Below, piece by piece: positions 34,557-43,976 of a stretch of 64,000 bases of DNA. The DNA is from CAZSLO01 sp964608025 (lineage in GTDB: Bacteria > Chloroflexota > Dehalococcoidia > Lucifugimonadales > CAJWER01), in the NCBI GenBank assembly GCA_964608025.1, contig CAZSLO010000023.1:1-64000 (forward strand), in the 5' to 3' direction. Numbering within the stretch: the stretch's first letter is position 1; each line of letters begins with the position of its first letter. The position numbers were made by a program, and so were the translations under genes. The notes under the pieces were generated by a model, which was given only the letters and a program-made list of their open reading frames with translations, had not been told where the DNA came from and did no database searches.

Positions 34557-35318
34557 TCATTCTGCCGGACCAAGGGTTGCCCCACCATCAACCACGATTA
34601 TTTGGCCCCGGATCATCGTGGCATCATCAGTACATAAGAAAGCTACAACACGTGCAATATCCTCTGGATTTACAAGCCGGCCAGCTGGAGTCCGTTCCAC
34701 GGATTTGAGCATCTGATCTCGGTTAGGAAAATGATCGAGAGCGGCTGTTTCTACATAGCCTCCGGATACGGCATTTACCACAATATTCTTAGGTGCGAAT
34801 TCTACTGCTAGGTAGCGAGTAATGGCTTCAAGTGCAGCTTTGGATGTGCCGACTGAGAAATAATAGGGCAGGACAGTACGTGAGCCTTCGCTAGTGATGT
34901 TCACAATGTGGCCGCCCTTTGGCATGAGCCGTGCTGCCTCTTTTGAACATAGCCACGGTGCCTTGGCGTTGATGTCCATTGTCCAGTTCCAGTGTTTTTC
35001 TTGAAGGTCTTCCAGCGGGCGCTGAACTCCTGAGGCAGCATTGTTGATGAGGATATCTAGACGTCCGTAGGATTCTGAGACCCGAGAGAAGAGGTCGGAT
35101 ATTTGGTCAGTGTCTCCGAGGTGAGCCCGTACACGTAGACATCTAGCTCCTATCGCTGTAATCTCTCGCTCAACTTCGGCTGCAGCCTCGTGACTACGGA
35201 AGTAATTAAATGCGATGTCTGCCCCGCGTTGCGCGAATTCAATCGCAACGGCTTTCCCAATGCCACGGGATGCGCCTGTGACGAGGGCAATCTTGCCTTT
35301 AAGAGAGTGATCTTTCAT
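34557..35318 (-). CDS. fabL: Enoyl-ACP reductase III (FabL-type)
   Basis: A 253-aa SDR reducing trans-2-enoyl-ACP with NADPH, the last step of fatty-acid elongation. The cofactor motif GASRGIG is at 15-21. NNAASGV, HWNWTMDINAKA and AVEFAPKNIVVNAVSGG strongly resemble Bacillus FabL. The active site is Y153-x6-K160, the spacing particular to FabL, rather than the YxxxK of FabG. It is the last gene of the fab operon, 61 bases after fabG. Confidence 0.87.
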   Translation of the reverse strand: MKDHSLKGKIALVTGASRGIGKAVAIEFAQRGADIAFNYFRSHEAAAEVEREITAIGARCLRVRAHLGDTDQISDLFSRVSESYGRLDILINNAASGVQRPLEDLQEKHWNWTMDINAKAPWLCSKEAARLMPKGGHIVNITSEGSRTVLPYYFSVGTSKAALEAITRYLAVEFAPKNIVVNAVSGGYVETAALDHFPNRDQMLKSVERTPAGRLVNPEDIARVVAFLCTDDATMIRGQIIVVDGGATLGPAE

Positions 35319-35379
35319 CTTTGATCGTAGGGGCCATAGTATACGCTAGGACGGGTAGCATAAAATGAATATTTAGCGC

Positions 35380-36132
35380 TTAGACGGCCATGCCTCCGTC
35401 GACGCATATGACTTGGCCGGTTATATATTTGGCCTTTTCTTGGGCTAGAAAAATCACCATGTGTGCTATATCGTCGGCCTCGCCGAATTTCCCTTGAGGT
35501 ATCACGCTGAGCCAGTGACTTGTCTGTTGTTCTGTCAACACAGCCGTCGTATCAGTCTCAACGTAGCCAGGATTGACAGTATTGACGGTGATGTTTCTAG
35601 TAGCAACTTCTTTAGATAGTGCTTTGGTGAATCCGATAATTCCAGCTTTCGATGCAGTATAGTTTGCCTGGCCCGGATTCCCCCGTTCTCCGACAACAGA
35701 GCCGATATTGATGATGCGTCCCCACCGATTGCGGACCATGCCTCGGAGGACCGCGCGGGTGCAGTAAAAGGTACCGTTGAGGTTTGTGCCTATCACGCTG
35801 TGCCAGGCGTCATCGGACATTCGCATGAGAAGCTGGTCATGAATGATTCCTGCGTTGTTGACTAGGATGTCAATGTTACGCCCAAAAGAATCTTCTACGG
35901 AACGGACCATCGAAACTACTTCGTCAAGCTTGGACACGTCTGCCTTGACCGAGACGGCCTCTTCGTCCATTTCCCTAATCGAGTCTACTACATCGGATGC
36001 TTCAGACTGAGACGAGTTGTAATTGACTGCTACCCGCGCGCCCTGCTCGGCCAAACGAATCGCGATCGCGCGCCCAAGGCCCTTGGATGCTCCGGTGACA
36101 AGCGCTGATTTGCCTTTGAGTATGGGTTCCAC
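35380..36132 (-). CDS. fabG: 3-oxoacyl-ACP reductase
   Basis: A 250-aa SDR reducing 3-ketoacyl-ACP with NADPH. The cofactor motif GASKGLG is at 14-20, NNAG near 92, and the catalytic set is Ser145, Tyr158, Lys162 (YTASK). The start is GTG with a strong GGAGG eight bases upstream. It lies 36 bases after plsX and before fabL, in a fatty-acid operon, which supports FabG over a catabolic SDR. Confidence 0.93.
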   Translation of the reverse strand: MEPILKGKSALVTGASKGLGRAIAIRLAEQGARVAVNYNSSQSEASDVVDSIREMDEEAVSVKADVSKLDEVVSMVRSVEDSFGRNIDILVNNAGIIHDQLLMRMSDDAWHSVIGTNLNGTFYCTRAVLRGMVRNRWGRIINIGSVVGERGNPGQANYTASKAGIIGFTKALSKEVATRNITVNTVNPGYVETDTTAVLTEQQTSHWLSVIPQGKFGEADDIAHMVIFLAQEKAKYITGQVICVDGGMAV

Positions 36133-36168
36133 TAAATAATCCTCCGAGTGGCCGGGCTCTATTTTGCC

Positions 36169-37185
36169 CTAGGGTATCGATTGAGTTTGTATTTGCCGAA
36201 GCCGGTCGGATTGACGACCTACCAAATTGCCTTCTATTGAAGTCTTAGCTGTCCCGATGGCCCTGTGAACTGACTCTGCCTTTCCACGCCCATGGCCTAT
36301 TACGCAGATGCCATCAACGCCAAGCAGGGGGCCCCCTCCGTGCGTCTCTACAACATTATTGACCGTGTAGATCTCCCTCTCTAAATCTATGATTTGATTA
36401 TCTGGGAGGTTGTTCTTCAGGCGCTTGGCAATGAGCGCAGCGATACTAGATCCTATACCCTCGGTGAGCTTCATCACTATATTCCCTACGAAACCATCAG
36501 CTACAACGACATCTGCCTTGCCGGTCGGCAATTCGTTAGCCTCGATGTTGCCTATGAAATTGATCGGACTTTTTTCGAAGAGTTCCGTAGTTTCACGTAC
36601 TTGTTTATTGCCCTTGCCGGGTTCACTTCCTACACTTAACAAGGCGACTTTTGGATCCTGAATATTCCAGAATAGAGTTGCGAATACTCCTCCCATTACC
36701 GCGAAGCTTAAAAGCTGTGTGGGCTTACAGTCTAAGTTAGTGCCGACATCTATTACTACAGTGTGGGGAGAAAGGCCAATGATAGGGCCACCTAATGCTG
36801 GTCGTGGTAGCCCTTCAAGCGTACCAAGCACCACCGTGGCGGCAGCCATCGCAGCGCCTGTTGAGCCCATGGTGACTAAGCCCTGGGCAACCCCTTTCTT
36901 CACCAGTCCCGTGGCGACCAGAATCGAAGCCTCGGGTTTTTGGCGTAGAGCCAGGGCAGGCGGCTGGTTTTCCTCGATAACCCCCTTGGATGGAACTATC
37001 TTGAGTTTAAGCCCATCAGTGTCATGACAAGCTAACTCAGAATCAATTGCCGGGGGGTCACCCACAAGGGCTATCTCAATTTCCCACTGTCGTGCTGCGG
37101 CTATTGCGCCAGGAACCATCTCTGTTGGACCATGGTCACCACCCATAGCGTCGACGGCAATCGTGATACTAGTATCTTTTATCAC
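36169..37185 (-). CDS. plsX: Phosphate acyltransferase PlsX
   Basis: A 338-aa enzyme making acyl-phosphate from acyl-ACP for phospholipid synthesis by PlsY/PlsX. The family signature AVDAMGGDHGP lies near the N terminus, with the later EANELPTGKADVVVADGFVGN and GGGPLLGVDG segments. The GTG start overlaps the stop of the upstream MaoC gene in GTGA. It is followed by fabG and fabL. Confidence 0.95.
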   Translation of the reverse strand: MIKDTSITIAVDAMGGDHGPTEMVPGAIAAARQWEIEIALVGDPPAIDSELACHDTDGLKLKIVPSKGVIEENQPPALALRQKPEASILVATGLVKKGVAQGLVTMGSTGAAMAAATVVLGTLEGLPRPALGGPIIGLSPHTVVIDVGTNLDCKPTQLLSFAVMGGVFATLFWNIQDPKVALLSVGSEPGKGNKQVRETTELFEKSPINFIGNIEANELPTGKADVVVADGFVGNIVMKLTEGIGSSIAALIAKRLKNNLPDNQIIDLEREIYTVNNVVETHGGGPLLGVDGICVIGHGRGKAESVHRAIGTAKTSIEGNLVGRQSDRLRQIQTQSIP

Positions 37186-37598
37186 TGGATTGTATTCACC
37201 ATTACCCGGGCCTCACCTGTAATCGCATTTTCCCCAGTCTGCCGCTTCACACCGATTACGCACACTATTTCGGATTTTGAGTTCAAATCAATAACCTCTT
37301 TGACTTCACCAAAAGTAGTTGCCGTATCCCCGGGAAACACTGGTGCTTTGAATCTCAGTTTCATCCGACCAGAAATATGCCAATCGATCCCGAAATTAAC
37401 CCCCATCATCTCAGACAGAGACGCAGCTATAAGCATGCCATGGGCTATTGTACGTCCGAACTGGGACTTTCTTGCAAATGGTTGATTGATATGGAGAGGA
37501 TTGAAATCCCCCGATGCATCAGCATATTTGTTGATTTGGTTTTGAGTGATAGTTTTAATTATTGGTTCTAAGTTCATGCCAGAGATCCAGTTAGGCAT
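37182..37598 (-). CDS. MaoC-type (R)-3-hydroxyacyl dehydratase, catalytic subunit-like
   Basis: A 138-aa hot-dog protein with hydratase motif 2, DFNPLHINQPFARKS then FGRTIAHGML. The Asp and His of this motif are the catalytic dyad in R-hydratases and mycobacterial HadB. The start may be the ATG at 37598 or 37577. It overlaps its neighbouring hot-dog gene by eight bases and plsX by four. No FabZ or FabA is seen in the window, so this pair may supply the dehydratase of fatty-acid synthesis. Confidence 0.85.
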   Translation of the reverse strand: MPNWISGMNLEPIIKTITQNQINKYADASGDFNPLHINQPFARKSQFGRTIAHGMLIAASLSEMMGVNFGIDWHISGRMKLRFKAPVFPGDTATTFGEVKEVIDLNSKSEIVCVIGVKRQTGENAITGEARVMVNTIQ

Positions 37599-38013
37599 CT
37601 TGGAGAGTTCCGGTCGCAGGCATTATTAATGTTGTGGTGCCCGTCATGACCTCTCGGTCCCCGGCATCATTGATACACAGGGAAATACTTACGAAACGCG
37701 ACTCCCTGCGTACGGAGTTTAACTTAACTGAGGCCCTACAGGTTAGTTTATCACCTACAAATGTAGGCCCCAAAAACGCGAGATCTTGACTTGAATGGAG
37801 AGTGCCCTCTGGTATTCCAAGGTCGTTTATTATGGCCCGTAGTCCCAAGGCGGCAATAGCCATAGGCGGGACCACATCTGGACCTAGCGGATAGCGTAAT
37901 GTGCTATCACCACTTACTGACTCAATGTACCTTGTTATCGTATTTGAGTCGAGAACGATGGTTGTATTAGAGACCTCCTGACCAGCGGTCAGAGTCGAGT
38001 AGTCAACTGTCAT
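37591..38013 (-). CDS. MaoC-like hot-dog protein, HadA-type partner subunit
   Basis: About 140 aa with the N-terminal MaoC/FAS1-dehydratase fold (SGDSTLRYP, VVPPMAIA, FLGPTFVGDKL) but without the catalytic Asp-x4-His motif. This is the pattern of the HadA/HadC substrate-binding subunits that pair with HadB. The frame extends upstream to a TTG at 38067 without any ribosome site. The ATG at 38013 gives the family's usual N terminus and is preferred. It overlaps the catalytic subunit gene by eight bases. Confidence 0.75.
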   Translation of the reverse strand: MTVDYSTLTAGQEVSNTTIVLDSNTITRYIESVSGDSTLRYPLGPDVVPPMAIAALGLRAIINDLGIPEGTLHSSQDLAFLGPTFVGDKLTCRASVKLNSVRRESRFVSISLCINDAGDREVMTGTTTLIMPATGTLQDA

Positions 38014-38110
38014 TTTAGTAAAGATTAACCTATCACTGCGACGATTATATGCTTGGCCCCTGCTCAAATCAATGTAAAGAGTAGTGTGTGTTGAGGCCGG
38101 GAAATGGAGC

Positions 38111-38476
38111 TTAGCTTAGTTCTGAAACGCCACCTCGCTGCATCTCGGCCTCTTCGAGCAGGCGTTCTAAAAGAATCAGAGAGGCCTCTTCGTCAAAGTC
38201 GAGGCTGGCTATAGATATTGCTCGAAACACCACGCCTGTTGATACGCGAGCCTTTACTGTTTCTCCTAGTGCAGGTAGCCTCACGCCGAGTGCCTTGGCC
38301 ATGTAGGCGCCGGTTGCCATTCCTTGTGGTGTTAGATAGCACTCGACTACTCCTTTTGTTTGGTGGGTGAGCAGCAATCCGTGTTTATTTTGGGTTAGTT
38401 CTAGGACTAGATGGGCGCGTGGAGCATCTAGTAGAGAGTTAGCGTATTTAGTAACTAGTGAATGCTTGTTCGGCAA
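38111..38476 (-). CDS. Unknown 121-aa protein, first gene of the fab operon
   Basis: I do not recognise this family. The start is TTG with a strong AGGAG six bases upstream, which supports a real gene. The sequence is mixed hydrophobic and charged, with no membrane helix, no metal motif, no obvious helix-turn-helix, and an acidic C-terminal helix (LILLERLLEEAE). It lies upstream of the HadA-like gene on the same strand and may regulate or modify the fatty-acid system, but that is only inference from position. Confidence 0.6.
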   Translation of the reverse strand: MPNKHSLVTKYANSLLDAPRAHLVLELTQNKHGLLLTHQTKGVVECYLTPQGMATGAYMAKALGVRLPALGETVKARVSTGVVFRAISIASLDFDEEASLILLERLLEEAEMQRGGVSELS

Positions 38477-38627
38477 AACAATCTCCTGTTTATCCAGTTG
38501 GTAGGATCGGAGAAAATGATTCGGAAGATATTTTTACCAAGATGACACATGATTTTTGATCAAAAGAGCACATAGATGCGGCAGCTTGGATAGTTCCACC
38601 AGCGGGAGAATCGCCTTCATGATCAGA

Positions 38628-39581
38628 TTATGGATTTCTGACGAGCTTTTGCATTGACCGAAACCTTTTCCCCGGCATCATTGCTGCAAATTCTGCAGCC
38701 GAGACCTCTGCGACATAAATATCTCCTCGGGAATCTACCGCTATGCCATGTGGAGCGTAAAATCGTCCAGGTTGGTCACCATATGATTCGCTGCCTAGAC
38801 GAGCGACCACTTCACCAGTCTGTTCGAATATCGTGACACGGGGTCCTAGATTTGTCCCATTGGCATTGGATGTCAGGCCGGCGAAATATTCACCTACATA
38901 AACCAGGGTTCGGCCAGACTTGGTATCGGCGTATACGCAAGCTGCTCTTGATAGATTAGCCCACTGGTCCTGATAGTTGCCGTCTACATCAAAGATTTGG
39001 ATCCGGCGATTGTCACGGTCAGCAATATAGACCCAACCATCTTTGTCAATAGAAATATTGTGGACAATATTAAAGTGTCCGGGAAATGTTCCTGATTTAC
39101 CCCAGGACGAGATGAGTTGACCATCTGGTGAATACCGGTGGACCCGGGCGTTTCCGTAGCCGTCGGAGATAAAGATTTCGCCGTTTCTAGGGTCAATAGC
39201 TACGTGGGTTGGAGCCCTAAAAGGGAATCCACTCATGGCCTCCGCCGGCTTTCCTGGGTCCCCGATCGTCATTAATACGTTTCCTTCAGGTGTAAGCTTG
39301 CGGACGGTATGATCACCCACATCTGCACAGTAAACAAAATCATCTGGGTCTACTGTTATTCCGTGCGGCATTGTGAAAATATCCTCGCCCCAAGACCGAA
39401 GGAGATTGCCCTCAGGATCGTATACGATGACGGGGTGGGCGCTTCGGTTGAATACGTATACGTGGTCTTTAGAATCTACGGTGACGGCCGTAGCATCGTT
39501 GTATTCCCATCCTGGAGGCAAAGATCCCCACTCATTACCCGATACTTCATAAATAAAATCTCCGCTTCCAAGGAGGACCAT
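38628..39581 (-). CDS. NHL-repeat beta-propeller protein
   Basis: About 317 aa with repeating units of the NHL type, for example ITVDPDDFVYCADVGDHTVRKL, split here as ITVDPDD.FVYCAD.VRKLTPEG, and later AIDPRNGEIFISD, SIDKDGWVYIAD and AVDSRGDIYVAE. These suggest a six-bladed propeller like peptidylglycine-amidating lyase or SMP-30 relatives. No signal peptide is present. The frame extends 57 codons upstream, but GGAG lies eight bases before the ATG at 39581, where the repeat domain starts. The HpcH aldolase gene precedes it by 34 bases, so they may be co-transcribed. Confidence 0.82.
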   Translation of the reverse strand: MVLLGSGDFIYEVSGNEWGSLPPGWEYNDATAVTVDSKDHVYVFNRSAHPVIVYDPEGNLLRSWGEDIFTMPHGITVDPDDFVYCADVGDHTVRKLTPEGNVLMTIGDPGKPAEAMSGFPFRAPTHVAIDPRNGEIFISDGYGNARVHRYSPDGQLISSWGKSGTFPGHFNIVHNISIDKDGWVYIADRDNRRIQIFDVDGNYQDQWANLSRAACVYADTKSGRTLVYVGEYFAGLTSNANGTNLGPRVTIFEQTGEVVARLGSESYGDQPGRFYAPHGIAVDSRGDIYVAEVSAAEFAAMMPGKRFRSMQKLVRNP

Positions 39582-39615
39582 TTTTAAACTCCGTGCATTA
39601 TTAAGATGTCTGAGG

Positions 39616-40362
39616 TCAGTTATTGGGCCTTTCAAGCAGGACCGTAACACCCATGTCTTGATACTTTTGCCGTGTAGCAGGATCGAAATTTCTAAAACAG
39701 ACTGCAACGCTCGAATCACTGAGTTGCTCAACAACGTAACGAACACAGTCATCTACAGTTTTAAAGGGGTGATTCGGATGTGCCTCGAGGCTAAACGACA
39801 GGTCAGCTGGTCCAAATGACAGGCAATCTACCCCTTCTTTGGCAAGACTCCTGGCTTTCGTTACAGCCGCAACAGACTCAATCTGTATCCAAAGTATGCC
39901 GGCTTGACCCCACCATTTGGCATATTGGTGTCGATCGGGTATCTCGCTGAGGCCAAGGCGTGTCTGGCCCCCCCAGCTACGGATTCCGGATGGAGGGTAA
40001 TAGAAATTAGATACAGCCTCGGCCACAGTTTGTTCGGTCTCTACCTGGGGAATCTCGACACCTGTGGGCCCCAGATCAAGATAATTGCCGACGAGATATG
40101 TGTGCAGGGTGTGCTTGATCCGGAACTGTACAGGGAGATCTAGACCAGCTGCCATTTCGCAAAAGGCGACTAACCGCTCTTCGTTATAGGCGGCGTGTTG
40201 ACTATCTACGGAAACGAAATCGTAGGGACCGACCGGAAGTAGCTGAACAAGTTCTTCTCGACCCATAGTCATTGGAATGGCTAAGCCGAGGACGGTTTCT
40301 CCATTATGAATTTTCTGTTTTAATTTGTTTATTCGGCTCTTGTTGGAGGTTATTTCGTTCAT
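39616..40362 (-). CDS. HpcH/HpaI-family aldolase (second copy)
   Basis: About 248 aa. The active-site region reads SVDSQHAAY with the catalytic His, where most relatives have E before H. The metal Glu lies in WIQIESVAAV and the metal Asp in GPADLSFSL. AGAGGA lies seven bases before the ATG at 40362; the frame is open 40 codons further upstream but without support. It differs from the copy at 1720-2439 and precedes the NHL propeller gene. The substrate is unknown. Confidence 0.83.
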   Translation of the reverse strand: MNEITSNKSRINKLKQKIHNGETVLGLAIPMTMGREELVQLLPVGPYDFVSVDSQHAAYNEERLVAFCEMAAGLDLPVQFRIKHTLHTYLVGNYLDLGPTGVEIPQVETEQTVAEAVSNFYYPPSGIRSWGGQTRLGLSEIPDRHQYAKWWGQAGILWIQIESVAAVTKARSLAKEGVDCLSFGPADLSFSLEAHPNHPFKTVDDCVRYVVEQLSDSSVAVCFRNFDPATRQKYQDMGVTVLLERPNN

Positions 40363-40592
40363 ATCAATTTCCTCTAGAAGGTCTTTAGACAAAGTGGACC
40401 CCTCTGTCCAATCCACCTTATTATAACCATATTGGTTCCCGGCTTCTTCCTCGAGGATTTCGATATTGCAGCCGTCTTTCAAGAACTGTCTGTATAGTTG
40501 ATTGACCCTTTCTGTGAAAGGGAAATATAATCGGCTTTTGGGTTATTCTGTCCACCTATGCTGCCGCTTTTCTTGTTAATGAGGCGTCTCTG

Positions 40593-43500
40593 TTGATACC
40601 GCTGAAACTAACAGTAAAAAATTTCATGTGCTATCGGGACAACGTCCCGATGCTCGATCTTCAAGGAATCCATGTTGCGTGTCTATGCGGAGATAATGGC
40701 CATGGGAAATCAGCTCTCTTGGATAGTATTACTTGGGCTCTTTGGGGACAGGCACGGGCGCGTACACATGATGAGCTTGTCCATCAGGGCCTTGACAATA
40801 TGGCCGTAGAACTGGAATTTTCCGCAAGGGACCAACGCTACAAGGTTAGCCGTCGGTATGGGCGACGAGGTAAACAGGGAGGCTCAACCATTCTAGAGCT
40901 TCAAATCTCCTCCGGAAATGACTTTACTCCCATAACAGGAAACTCCATCAGGGAGACAGAGGCTCGGATACGAGAGATTCTCCAAATGGACTACGACACC
41001 TTTGTGAACACAGCCTTTCTACTTCAAGGGAAGGCCGACATGTTCACAGGGAGCACTCCTGCGAGGCGCAAAGAGGTGCTTGCAGAGGTCTTGGCACTAT
41101 CTTATTACACAGTGCTGGAGGAACGCGCAAAGGAAAAAATACGCGCAATTCAAGAACAGATGGACAAGATTAATAATGGGATTGAGATTCGGAAACTTGA
41201 AATAGATCGTAGGAGCGAGAACAAAGAAGCACTGCGTGTCGTAACCTCCAGCTTTGAAAAACTTGAAATTGACCTGGCATCAGCAAGGAAGACGCTTGAA
41301 TCGCTACAAGAAGCACTTAATGTTCTTCGTGACCTAAGCAGAGATCTGGACGAACTGGAAGACCGGATCGGTAACAGCGCCATAGAAATCACGGAGCTTG
41401 AAAAAAGCCTAGAAGCTCACTGCGAAAAAATTGCTGAAGAAGAAAGATTGATCTTGCGTGAACCAGAAGTGCTACGGGGATTTGACGAATTGGAAAAAGC
41501 CCGGAAGGATGTCGAGCGCTTACAAGATTCTGCATTCCTGGTGGCCGAGTATGAAAAAGATCGCTCTCGTCTCAGCGAGACAATTGCTGTAGAGCGAGCG
41601 AGGATTGTTGGTGACGCTGATCGAACTCGATTACTGATAGAGGATGAACTTAAACCCCAGGTAGGGCGGAGACAGGTGATTGATCTTGACTTTCAGGCAC
41701 TACTGAAGGAACAAGATGATTTGGGTGGTCTAAACGACGAACTAAGGCGATTGAAAACATGTTCATCTCAATGGCGAGATGAGTTAGATACGTTGGTTAA
41801 AACCCTGGAGTCTGTAACGTTAGTTGAGGCACGTATAGCCGGAATTGAACGTGAAATAGCTGTCTTAGAAACTCAACTCTCTTCTCAAGTAGAGCATCAG
41901 GCACAGACAGTCAACGATCTTAAGTTAATTGCTGATTCGATCAATTTGCTCGAGGCTCAAATAGGAGATATGGATGAAGAGAACCGGGGTCAGGGTAATA
42001 AGAGAGCAGAGATTTCCAAACAACGAGAGTCACTATCAGAACTAGATAATCAGATTAGCCATTTACGCCAAGAGAACACGGTATTGAGAACCAATATGGA
42101 CGATGTGCGTCGCAAATTCGATATGCTGAATGAACAAGACCCACAATGTCCTATTTGTAAGCAATCTTTGGGGACAGATGGTAAAGAGCACCTAAAGTCC
42201 GAGTACGAAGAACAGGGCCTCCAAGGCAAGCGGGACTTTACGAAAAACACCGATGAGATTCAGGAATTGACTGGTATTCGAGAGCGGTTGTTGAAAGAAA
42301 TAACCCTTCAAGAAGCAGGCTTGGTAAAAAATACTAGGCGCATAGATCAAAAGATGGCGATGTTTGAATCTCAGCTCAATGAGGCTAATAAAAGCAAGGA
42401 ACTGTTATCGGAAGCGATGGATATACATGAACATCTCAGTAATAGACTGAGGCTCGGAAAATTTGCAATTGATGAACGCACGCAGCTTAACCTTCTTGAG
42501 CAGGAACGGCTGGATCTGGCCTACAACCCTGATCGTCGTGAGCAATTAGAACAGCAGGTGTTCCAAATACAGGAAAAAATAGAAACCCGACAAGAAAATT
42601 TGGACAGCCGCCGCCAGGCACTAGGTCCGAGAAAGGCTATCTTGGAGGCGGAACTAAAAGAATGTGAACGGGCCTCTAAGGAACTAGAATCTCGGCGGGC
42701 GGAATTGAACAAGTTAGACGATTTAATTGCGACAGAATCTTTTGCCAAGGAAGAACGCCAAAGGTACGGGGAGATTGAAGCCGACTTGGGAAAACTTGGC
42801 TACGATGCCTTAGAGCATCAGGCCGCCCAAGAATCCTCTAGAAAACTAGAGCCATATGCGGAGCTCAAGCTTAAACTAAAAGATGCGAAAGCTATCCTTG
42901 ATTTTGAAAAAGAAGCACTAACGGAAACAACAAATTTGTTAGAACGGAGACGCTTGGAGAGAAGCTCTGATCTGGCTCGCCACCAACAGATCCGTGGCCG
43001 AGTCAATTCTCTGAAGAACAAGGAACAAGAATCTGAAACTGCCCGAGTAAGCCTATCCTTGCTTGAACAACAAGTTATTGAAACCGACGCTGAGCGGCGC
43101 CACCTAATCAAATTGGTAGACCACCTTAACGAGCTCCAAGAGCAAGTCAATGATATGGAAACAGAACGTAAAATGCTGATCGACCAGAAATCCATATACG
43201 ATGAGCTTGTTGTGGCCTTTGGTAGGAATGGGATACAAGCACTAATTATTGAGAGTGCTATTCCACAATTACAAGATGATGCAAACGAGCTTCTGGGCCG
43301 GCTTACCGAAAACCGGATGTTCCTGAAACTTCAACTTCAGGAAGGCCGTCGTGATCGAAGACTCGGTATGCCGTCCGAGGAACTACATATTCAGATATCA
43401 GATGAGGTAGGAACAAGAAGCTATGAGACCTTCAGTGGAGGAGAGGCTTTCAGGATAAATTTTGCGTTACGAATCGGACTCTCAAAACTCCTGGCACGTA

Positions 43501-43715
43501 GATCAGGAGCCCCATTGCCAATTCTTTTCATAGATGAAGGTTTTGGATCACAAGATGTGTCTGGACAGGAGCGGTTGAAAGAGGCCATCCAGTCTATCCA
43601 GGACGAGTTTCATAAGATCATCGTGATCACCCATGTTGAACAGGTAAAAGAGGCCTTCCCTGTACGGATAGAAGTTGAAAAGACTTCCTTAGGCTCGGTA
43701 TTTTCTGTAGTGTAG
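40593..43715 (+). CDS. sbcC: Exonuclease subunit SbcC (Rad50-like ATPase)
   Basis: A 1040-aa SMC-type protein acting with SbcD/Mre11 on DNA ends and hairpins. Walker A GDNGHGKS is at 33-40. Two long coiled coils flank a zinc hook CPIC (Cys519, Cys522). The signature FSGGEAFR is near 947 and Walker B LPILFIDEGFG near 975. The start is TTG with GAGG eight or so bases upstream. No sbcD lies next to it, which is unusual; the partner must be elsewhere. It is monocistronic, 261 bases before the ABC exporter pair. Confidence 0.93.
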   Translation: MIPLKLTVKNFMCYRDNVPMLDLQGIHVACLCGDNGHGKSALLDSITWALWGQARARTHDELVHQGLDNMAVELEFSARDQRYKVSRRYGRRGKQGGSTILELQISSGNDFTPITGNSIRETEARIREILQMDYDTFVNTAFLLQGKADMFTGSTPARRKEVLAEVLALSYYTVLEERAKEKIRAIQEQMDKINNGIEIRKLEIDRRSENKEALRVVTSSFEKLEIDLASARKTLESLQEALNVLRDLSRDLDELEDRIGNSAIEITELEKSLEAHCEKIAEEERLILREPEVLRGFDELEKARKDVERLQDSAFLVAEYEKDRSRLSETIAVERARIVGDADRTRLLIEDELKPQVGRRQVIDLDFQALLKEQDDLGGLNDELRRLKTCSSQWRDELDTLVKTLESVTLVEARIAGIEREIAVLETQLSSQVEHQAQTVNDLKLIADSINLLEAQIGDMDEENRGQGNKRAEISKQRESLSELDNQISHLRQENTVLRTNMDDVRRKFDMLNEQDPQCPICKQSLGTDGKEHLKSEYEEQGLQGKRDFTKNTDEIQELTGIRERLLKEITLQEAGLVKNTRRIDQKMAMFESQLNEANKSKELLSEAMDIHEHLSNRLRLGKFAIDERTQLNLLEQERLDLAYNPDRREQLEQQVFQIQEKIETRQENLDSRRQALGPRKAILEAELKECERASKELESRRAELNKLDDLIATESFAKEERQRYGEIEADLGKLGYDALEHQAAQESSRKLEPYAELKLKLKDAKAILDFEKEALTETTNLLERRRLERSSDLARHQQIRGRVNSLKNKEQESETARVSLSLLEQQVIETDAERRHLIKLVDHLNELQEQVNDMETERKMLIDQKSIYDELVVAFGRNGIQALIIESAIPQLQDDANELLGRLTENRMFLKLQLQEGRRDRRLGMPSEELHIQISDEVGTRSYETFSGGEAFRINFALRIGLSKLLARRSGAPLPILFIDEGFGSQDVSGQERLKEAIQSIQDEFHKIIVITHVEQVKEAFPVRIEVEKTSLGSVFSVV

Positions 43716-43858
43716 CGTTGTGGTCTTTTAGACGTATCAGCCGATCCAGTTGCATTCCCCTTAACATCCTGTACTACAGCTAGATTCCCAAGATGCTCCT
43801 ATTCTGTACAAGTTTTATATTTTTTTAATAAGAGGCAATAATGTGACCTTCGGAAGGC

Positions 43859-43886
43859 TTGTATGGCTCAGAACTCTCTCTATAAT
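43859..43886 (+). promoter_or_regulatory. Candidate promoter of the ABC exporter pair
   Basis: A perfect TATAAT (43881-43886) follows TTGTAT (43859-43864) after 16 bases. Initiation near 43893 would leave an 85-base leader before the first ABC gene. The rest of the 261-base gap shows nothing clear. Confidence 0.4.
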
Positions 43887-43976
43887 TCGGAAGGGTATTG
43901 TGACTGGACGACCACTTGGACAGTTGCTTGTGGTTTTAGTTTTTAGTTGCTATAGAGGGTTGAATAACAACAAAAG

